From the NCBI GenBank assembly GCA_023159155.1, contig JAJNNX010000062.1:277267-341266 (forward strand): 64,000 nucleotides of DNA, written 5' to 3'. Positions 57,001-64,000 of the stretch are shown one piece after another. The position numbers were made by a program, and so were the translations under genes. The notes below the pieces were generated by a model. That model was not told where the DNA came from and searched no databases. It saw only the letters and a list, made by a program, of their open reading frames with translations. Positions within the stretch are counted from its first letter, which is position 1, and each line of letters starts with the position of its first letter. This DNA is from Ustulina deusta. Its lineage: Eukaryota; Ascomycota; Sordariomycetes; Xylariales; Xylariaceae.

Positions 57001-60000
57001 CTAATATATTTTAATATATTAACTAAAAAAATAAAGCTATTTTTATTTGTAATATTAAAAAATTTAACATTTAATTAGCTTTATAAAACAAAGCAAGTTT
57101 AAAAACAAAACAAGTTTGTAGTACTAAGCTTTTTTATAAAAATAATAATGATATAATATTTAATATAGGTTATTTTAGCAATAATAATTTTAATAATTTA
57201 TTAGAACTTTTAATTAATATAATAATATATATTCTTTTAATATAAATTACGCGTAGATTTTTATACTAAATATTTCTTAATTAAGACTTTAATAATATAG
57301 AACTTATAAAAATCCTTATTTAAAATACTAAAAATATAAACTTTGTTATTTAGCTTAATAAAAATAGTAATTTCTAGCTTTTTAAAAAAAATATGCTTAG
57401 TATAGTAAAGCTTTAAGCCTTTACTAACTATTAATATTATAGTAAAAACAAAAAAACTTATAAAAATAAAACTAAAAATATCTTCAATATTAATAATATT
57501 CTTATTAGTATAACTAAAAGCTATAAATTTATTATTTTAAAGCTTACTTTTAGTAAAACTTCTATTATACTTAGTAGCAAAGAGCTAGAACTTTTTATTA
57601 AGCCTTAACCCCTTGCTAAGCCCGAACCTCCTATTATTAACCCTTTTTAATTATTAGTTATTAAACATACTTATTGAAGCTATAATATAAACAATTTTGT
57701 TATAGCTATAAAACTATACTATATTTATAAAAATATTTTTTATAAAAAATATATTACACTAAAAGAAATATTCTAACTATTAAAAACTAATAAAAGTATT
57801 TAGAAATTAGACTAGCTACTTATTATTATTAATACTTTAAAGTATTATATATAAAAAAAGCTATTTTTATTAAAGATTTAATTTTATTTAGTTATTTTTA
57901 ACTTAGATAAATTGCTTTTTGTTTGTTTTTATACTACTAAAATTACTAGTAGTACTATTAATTAGCTAAAATAAAAAATAAAAATTTTTAACTTTATTAA
58001 GTTTTTTAAAAATATTTTTGCTTGTAAGTTATTTAATTTAATATATTTTAGTTAATAAGCTATATTTATTTGAACTATATTAAGAAAATTTGCTTATTAT
58101 TTTAGTACTATTTAAGCTAGGGGTAAAGGCAAAAATAAAAATAAGGCTTATAATAATAATAAATATAACTTAATTTATTTTAGTAATATAATTAAATTTA
58201 AATATGTTTATTAAGTATATAATATTTGCTATTAAAAAAAGGGTATTATTAACGGTAAGATCTAAAGTATTTATATTAATTAAATAGTAAAGATTTATTA
58301 TAATTATTGTATATTTTATTAATTTAGATAATTTAGTATAAATAATAAAAACTTAGTTAATAAAAATTCTAAAAAAAATATTATTTTTATTATAAATTGT
58401 TTTTAATTTAGACCTAAGCTTTTTGTTATAAATAAGTAAGTTAAACTTTAGGTTAAGATTAATTTTATAAAATAAAAAAACTTCTATTTCTAAAAACTTA
58501 TTTTTATTTAAGATCTTTTAAAATATATTTTAATTAATATAGTTATTTATTAATTAACTTATATAAACTTTAATTATTTTTTTTAAAAATTAGTATATTT
58601 TTAATAATAATTTTAAGCTAGTTTTAACTTGTTATTTTATTTGCTAAGTTTATAGTTGTAATACTTTTAGTTTTATACTTATTAGAAAAGTTTTTCTAAT
58701 TTTTAATTTATTTAAAATAGTTAAGTTCGGAAAAGAAACGTTAGTTAAAACATTTATAAAGCTTTATAATATTTTTATACGTTCTTTTTCTGTTTTAATT
58801 TTTATTAATAGCTTTAGCTTATATTATATTATATTTAAGTTTTATATAAAAGTTTATAATAAAATTATAATATTGCCTAAAAATAAATATGTTTAGTAGA
58901 TTAATATTTTTTTGCTTATATTAAAACTTTATAAATTAAACTTTATAAATATTATTAAAGTTTTTAAGGTTATAAAAGCTTTAAATAAAAGTTTTATTAT
59001 TTAAGTTAATAGCTAGAAAGTAATTTTTTATATATTAGTATTAGTATTTATTAATAATATGCCTTAATAATAAATAAACTCTAGAATATTTAGTATTACT
59101 ATTAATAAAAACTACTAAAATTAGAAAATAACTATAAATAAACGTAATAATTTTGATTATAATACTATTATAAATATATAAAGCTATTTTAAAACGTTTT
59201 ATTAATGCTAAGCTTTAAATAAACTAATTACTAAAGTAATAAAAAAGAAACTATTATTAAATACTAGTATTTTTTTTAAATATTTTGCTATATTTATATT
59301 ACTTCTAGTATTTAACTTTATTACTATATGTCTAAATAATATAGTATACTTAGAATTTAGTAATATTACTAAAATGTTTTATTAATTGCTTTTAGATTTA
59401 ATATATATTATTATAAAATATCTTTTAGATTTTTCTAGAATATATTTTAAGGAATATTTTATAGAATTCTTTTAAAAGGGTTTTTTTTGCTAATTTATAA
59501 TAGGCTATAAAACTACAAACTATAATTAATTATGCTAGAGTTTTTTGTAAGATGTTTTTTTTATGGGCTAGGTAGCTATCTAGTCTTTATATTATATTAT
59601 AAGCTATAGCTTTTAAAAGCATATTTAATAGTTTATTTTAATAATAATTGTTGCTTAATATTAATTATATAAGGATTATTTTAAAGCTTTGTTTATTTGT
59701 GCTATAAAAATAGCATTTAAAAATAAATTTAAAAAGATAAGTATTAATATTATAATTATTAATGTTTTAGTTGTTATCCTTATAGTAATTATTTGTACTA
59801 ATTATTTATTAGGAACTAACTAAATGAAAATTTAAGATTATAACCTTTAGACCTTTATAAATATTATTTATTATAGTTAATAGTTATTTTAAAAGCTCGA
59901 TTTTGTAGTATTTATTATAGCTGGCCGGCTTTATAATACTTGTTTAGTATTATATGCTTTGTTGAAAGGCCAGCCTTCTATTTTTAGCTATAATATTTTA

Positions 60001-61985
60001 TAAAGCTTTTAAACCTTTAATATTATAGCTTTGATCAAATAGGATATAAAAAGCAATATAAATATTAGCTATTTTTTTATATTATAAAAATTAAAAAAGT
60101 ATATTTAGTAAGCTAATCGACTAAATATTTATATTAGATTTTATTATTATAATATTTTTTATTGTTATAGATTAGTTTTGTTTTTTATAGTATTATTAGA
60201 AAAATTAAAATATAAATAAATTATATTTTTTATTAAAGTTCTAATTTAGTTATTTAGTTATATTATTAAGTTATTTTTAGAATTAAAAACTTATATTAAA
60301 GCAAACTTAAATATATATATTTATTTTTATATTTGTTTTTTGTTTATATTATATATAATATTTATTATTATATGTTTTAGGCTATAAATAAGTAGTATAA
60401 AGTAGTAAAGTTTTATATATAAGCTAGAAAATTAAATATTTAAAAAAAACCTAAACTAAAATTTTAATTAAATAATTAATTTAAATTAATATATTATAAA
60501 CAATAAAAAATAGTAGTAATATAAACAAACTATTAAAAGTTTAAACAAAACTTATTTAAATATAAAAACTTAATATAAACAATTTGATTAGTTTTAATAA
60601 ATAAGTTTAAATATAATAAGCCTAAAATTATTGTTATGCTTTAGAACTTAAATAATATAGTACTTATAATTTTTACTAAACTATTTTTTTAAAATATTAA
60701 ATATATAAATAAAAAAAATATTATAAAAAAGTACTATAGCTATTAGTATAAAAATCTAATATATTTATTATATTTTATACCAAACTATATAATATATACT
60801 AAACTAACTATAAAAAAAATATTATTACTATAAGTAGTAATAGATTTAAATAGTAAAAAAAGGTTTTTTTTTTAATAAATATATATATAAAAAAAAAAAA
60901 TTTATAATAAAAAAACAAAATAATAGGGTAACTAACTAACTATATTTATTATAGCTATAACTTAAAAATATATTATATTATTTTTTATTAGAGCTATTAT
61001 ATTGCTTACTACAGATATAAAGGTTGCTTAGACTAATTCTTTTGATATAAAGTATCCTTTAATATATTGTAATTTATACCTCTATTAAATAAAATTAAAA
61101 TATTTTGTTTAAGATCTAGGATCTTTTACTTATTTTATATTATAACTCCAGTTATTGATTTGCTTAGTTAGATTGACTAACTAACCTAACTTCCTATTTT
61201 TTAAGTTAGCTTAGGCTAACTTTTAATAGCTTATAATAATACAAAGTCCAATTAAAAGATTATTAGCTTTATAGCTATCTAATAATCTAGTTTATATATA
61301 GTACTATTTACCTAAAATAAAAATAATATATAAAATTTTATTACTAATATTTAAGCTATAATAAATAAGGTCTTTTTTATTAATTAGTATATTTAATTTA
61401 TTTAAGTCTATTTATATAAATAACCACTTATTTATATAACTTGTTTGTTAGGATTAATATTACTTTATACTATTAAATACCTATTTTTATTAATTTATAA
61501 TAATAAATAATAATTAATTAAACTAGTATTATATACCTCTTATAATATCTAATTTAATATTATAGCAATAATAAAAAATATTAAATTAATAAATTAATTA
61601 ATATACTAATTAATATAAATATTTAATAGTAGTAATAGTAATATAAACTAGATGTAAAGCAAGCTATATAAGCCGACCTAATAAAAAACTTTTATTAAAC
61701 CGCTCATAGAAAATAAAGCGCTCTATTTTTTCCGAACGCTTTAAAATATTAAACGTTGTAGTTTAAGAGCTGCTTTAGTTAATTAAACAGTAAATTTGGT
61801 GCTTAAAAATATTGGAGCGCTCTATGTTTTTAATGCTATATAGTATAAGTGCTCCGATTTAAATAAGCTGCTTGTTTAGTAGAGCGTTATAGATTTAGGA
61901 GCGTATACTTTTTCTTTAACATTTATGGAACGCTTTATATTAGGAGCGGTAAATTTGCAGCAAATATACCGCTCCTTGTACCTAC
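54081..61985. mobile_element. Candidate 7.9-kb TIR element with subterminal repeats, family unknown
   Basis: The left end GTAGGGGTAGGGGTAGCGGT followed by AACTTTGCTGC reads, inverted and shortened, at the right end (GCAGCAAATATACCGCTCCT then TGTACCTAC). Both ends also contain several copies of AACGCTCC/GGAGCG and GCGGTAAATTTG-type words within about 300 bp, like transposase-binding subterminal repeats. CTACTTA occurs just outside both ends. The inside has plus-strand stretches that read as protein if TAA/TAG are taken as Gln (for example near 55.3-56.0 and 57.6-57.9 kb). No domain recognised. It could be a large cut-and-paste element such as the KDZ or CACTA-like groups, but this is a guess. 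Confidence 0.55.
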
Positions 61986-62872
61986 TTAATGACGGTATAG
62001 TACTAATAAACTAATCTTATAAACTTAATTAAACATAAATCTAATTTAAATAATTAAACTTTTAATAAATTTTAATAAAAAAAAGAAAAACCTTGTTAAA
62101 ATAATAAAACTTGTTTTATTTATAACAAAAAAAAATATTTAACTAAAAAAAAAATGTATAATGAAAATAGCTCTAGTAATTTATTTAACTTAAAAAACAA
62201 ATAGAACTAAAAAAAGTTTTTTTATTAGTTTTTTTATTTATTTTAATTAAAATATATAACTAAAACAAATTAATTATGTTTAAAATATTTATTTAATTAT
62301 AAATTAATAATATTAAAACTTATATTTTTTTAATAATTAAGTATAAATTTATATAAAAAATTAAATAGTAATTAAAAATAAAGATTAATAATTAATAATT
62401 TAAAAACTCAATATTTTAAATTATTAATTTTAGTTATAATATTATTATTAATATTAAATAATTAATAAAATAAAATATTTTAATAAAACCTTAAAAATGA
62501 TAGCTAATTTAACTTAATAATTTATTTTTATTAGTTTAATTTTTATTTATAAATAATAAATTATAAATATAAAAATATAACTAAATATTAAAATAATTTT
62601 TTGAAAATAAAACAATTATTTTAAATATAAAAAAAAACCCAAAACTTTTAAACTTAAAATAAAAAAAGTTTATGTAATAATTTCTCAAAAAAAAAAAAAA
62701 CTAAACTACTATTAAAAGAATTTTATAAAAATAACTAACTAAAAAAACTTTAAAAAAACTTATTATAATGAAATTTATAACAACTAAAAAGAATTATATT
62801 AAATTATAAAATAGTTTTAATCATAAACTAATTTTATTTTTAAAAGAATAAACTTTAAATATATAAAATTAA

Positions 62873-62937
62873 TGTTATAATCAGTTAAGTAAAGCTTCTA
62901 TAGCTAGTTTATTAATACTATAGACAAAAACTCTAAA

Positions 62938-62971
<34 letters not shown>

Positions 62972-64000
62972 AGAGTTTATAAGGTAAATAAATATAAACT
63001 TTATATATATAGCTGCAAAATTATAAGTTAGTCCGTGCGTAAACTTCCTATTTTATTGCTATATAGGTCTAAAATTCTTGCAAGTCTTGCTAAGACTATA
63101 CTAACTATTATATTACTTTTTTTTAAAACTAAAAGTTTAAATATAGTTTTAACTTAAAGTTATTAATAATATTAAGTTTATATAGTTTTTTTATATTATA
63201 TTGCTTTATTATTATTATTATAATTGCTTGCAAATTTATTAATTACTGCTATACATATTTATTTTTATAATTTTATAAAAAATTCGGAAGCTTTTTTATA
63301 AGTTTTATAAAATTAATTAAGTTTAATTAGTGCGTTTTTAAAATTTTAAGCTATGTATTAAATATTATTAAGATTATAGTTTTTTTAAGCAATCTAGTAT
63401 TGCAATTTTTTATTTTTTTTATAAATTTTTAATTATTTGATTTATTTAACTTTGAATTTTGTTTTATTATTAATATTTTTAATTAAAAGTAATAATTAGA
63501 TTTATTAAAATAAAAAGTTATTACGTGTTTTTTATAATTAGTTAGTATAAAATAGGTTTTTTATTTTATAAAAATTAAGCAAATTAAAAATATAGCTAAA
63601 TTTTTGTTTTTTTAAAATTTTAAAAAGTTTAACTAATTAAAAATCTAATCTAATAATTAGTACTTATATTATAAAGTTTTTTTTTTTTTAAAAAACTTTG
63701 TTTTTTATTTTAAAATTTATTAAGCGTTTTTTTTTTATTAGTTTATAGTTTGTATTATTTTTATATAAAGCTTGCTATATTATATGCTATTTTTTAAATA
63801 TTTTAGGTTTAGTAAACTAGTTTAAACGTTTATTACTTAGTATTAAAATTTATAATAGTTTTGCTAATATTTATTATTAAAAAGTTTTATGTTTTAATTT
63901 TTATTATTATTTTTAGTAATAATATATTAATTAATAAATATTATAAAAAATTATATATAAAATTTAAAGCAAAAAAATAAATATTTTAATTTTTTAAATA
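62873..64000 (-). mobile_element. 3' end of family-B LTR retroelement, reversed, running off the window
   Basis: The LTR spans 62873-63112 (begins TGTTATAATCAG on the plus strand, ends ACTATTATA), with an A run of about 28 bases at 62,941-62,968. The sequence to the right matches, in reverse, 35110-35657, the internal tail of the copy at 35 kb. The 5' part lies beyond the window. Confidence 0.7.

Larger units (their letters stand above)
29171..64000. other. RIP-type AT-rich block made of nested, decayed transposons
   Basis: Composition shifts to long stretches with almost no C or G and very high TpA, and very few open frames longer than 60 codons occur in 35 kb. Where I can compare copies (the two 165-bp LTRs of the gypsy element, and the LTRs at 35658 and 38671), the differences are overwhelmingly C/T and G/A transitions. 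In relic coding frames, stops stand at Gln and Trp positions and Asp/Glu appear as Asn/Lys. This is the classic RIP result. Pieces I could not assign to an element: 29,171-30,538; 31,906-32,385; 33,897-35,109; 35,892-36,289; 39,295-39,773; and 53,191-53,699. Confidence 0.9.

Noticed and set aside
29171..64000. Mitochondrial DNA or misassembled organelle sequence, given the composition
   Set aside because: It carries gypsy RT and integrase relics, LTR pairs with target duplications and TIR elements, and shows transition-only divergence. No mitochondrial gene or rRNA was seen.

Overview
The window looks like nuclear DNA of a filamentous ascomycete (Pezizomycotina). The genes have short introns of about 55-85 bp with fungal splice signals. 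The families are typical of these fungi: a HET-domain protein, a DUF3433-type membrane protein, an MCT-like MFS transporter, an ankyrin/Clp AAA+ protein and an M6-like secreted peptidase. The right-hand 35 kb is an extremely AT- and TpA-rich block of transposon wreckage whose copies differ by C/T and G/A transitions, the mark of repeat-induced point mutation (RIP). The species cannot be named from the sequence alone.

Left part (1 to about 29,170), ordinary base composition. Genes that look intact: a SAM-dependent methyltransferase (2074-2700, -), a 1232-residue GTPase with two Cys/His-rich clusters (3182-6880, -), an ankyrin-like/Clp-type AAA+ protein with two introns (9149-11200, -), a coiled-coil protein (12715-13269, +), an MFS transporter with one intron (18736-20225, +), a 2-oxoglutarate/Fe(II) dioxygenase with two introns (21071-22174, +) and an M6-like metalloprotease (27613-28806, -). 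Between them lie broken genes: a BTB-like fragment with a 19-bp tandem duplication (7649-8159), a small membrane-protein relic (8473-8944), a DUF3433 gene with two in-frame stops (14734-17016), a HET gene with a stop inside its signature motif (23011-25724) and a phosphotransferase/kinase relic with frameshifts (26124-26543). Small transposon traces also occur: an imperfect-TIR element at 11628-12076 and a solo LTR with perfect target duplication at 26650-26854.

Right part (about 29,170-64,000), RIP-degraded repeat block. I could resolve: six copies of a long-palindrome foldback element; two copies of a TIR DNA transposon in opposite orientation; a 9.5-kb Ty3/gypsy retrotransposon (41368-50861, coding on -) with matching 165-bp LTRs and a 5-bp target duplication, whose RT and integrase acidic residues have changed D to N and E to K; several LTR copies of a second retroelement; a candidate 7.9-kb TIR element (54081-61985); two tandem-repeat arrays; and islands of near-normal composition (about 37,870-38,760 and 40,920-41,026) that probably inserted after RIP or escaped it.

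The genes do not form an obvious single pathway. The common thread is that several left-side genes belong to families linked to allorecognition or innate-immunity-like functions in fungi (HET, large NTPases with repeat or helical domains). About half of the recognisable genes are decayed, often by changes that fit RIP (CAA/CAG to TAA/TAG, TGG to TAG). This suggests a fast-evolving, perhaps subtelomeric or accessory, genome compartment.
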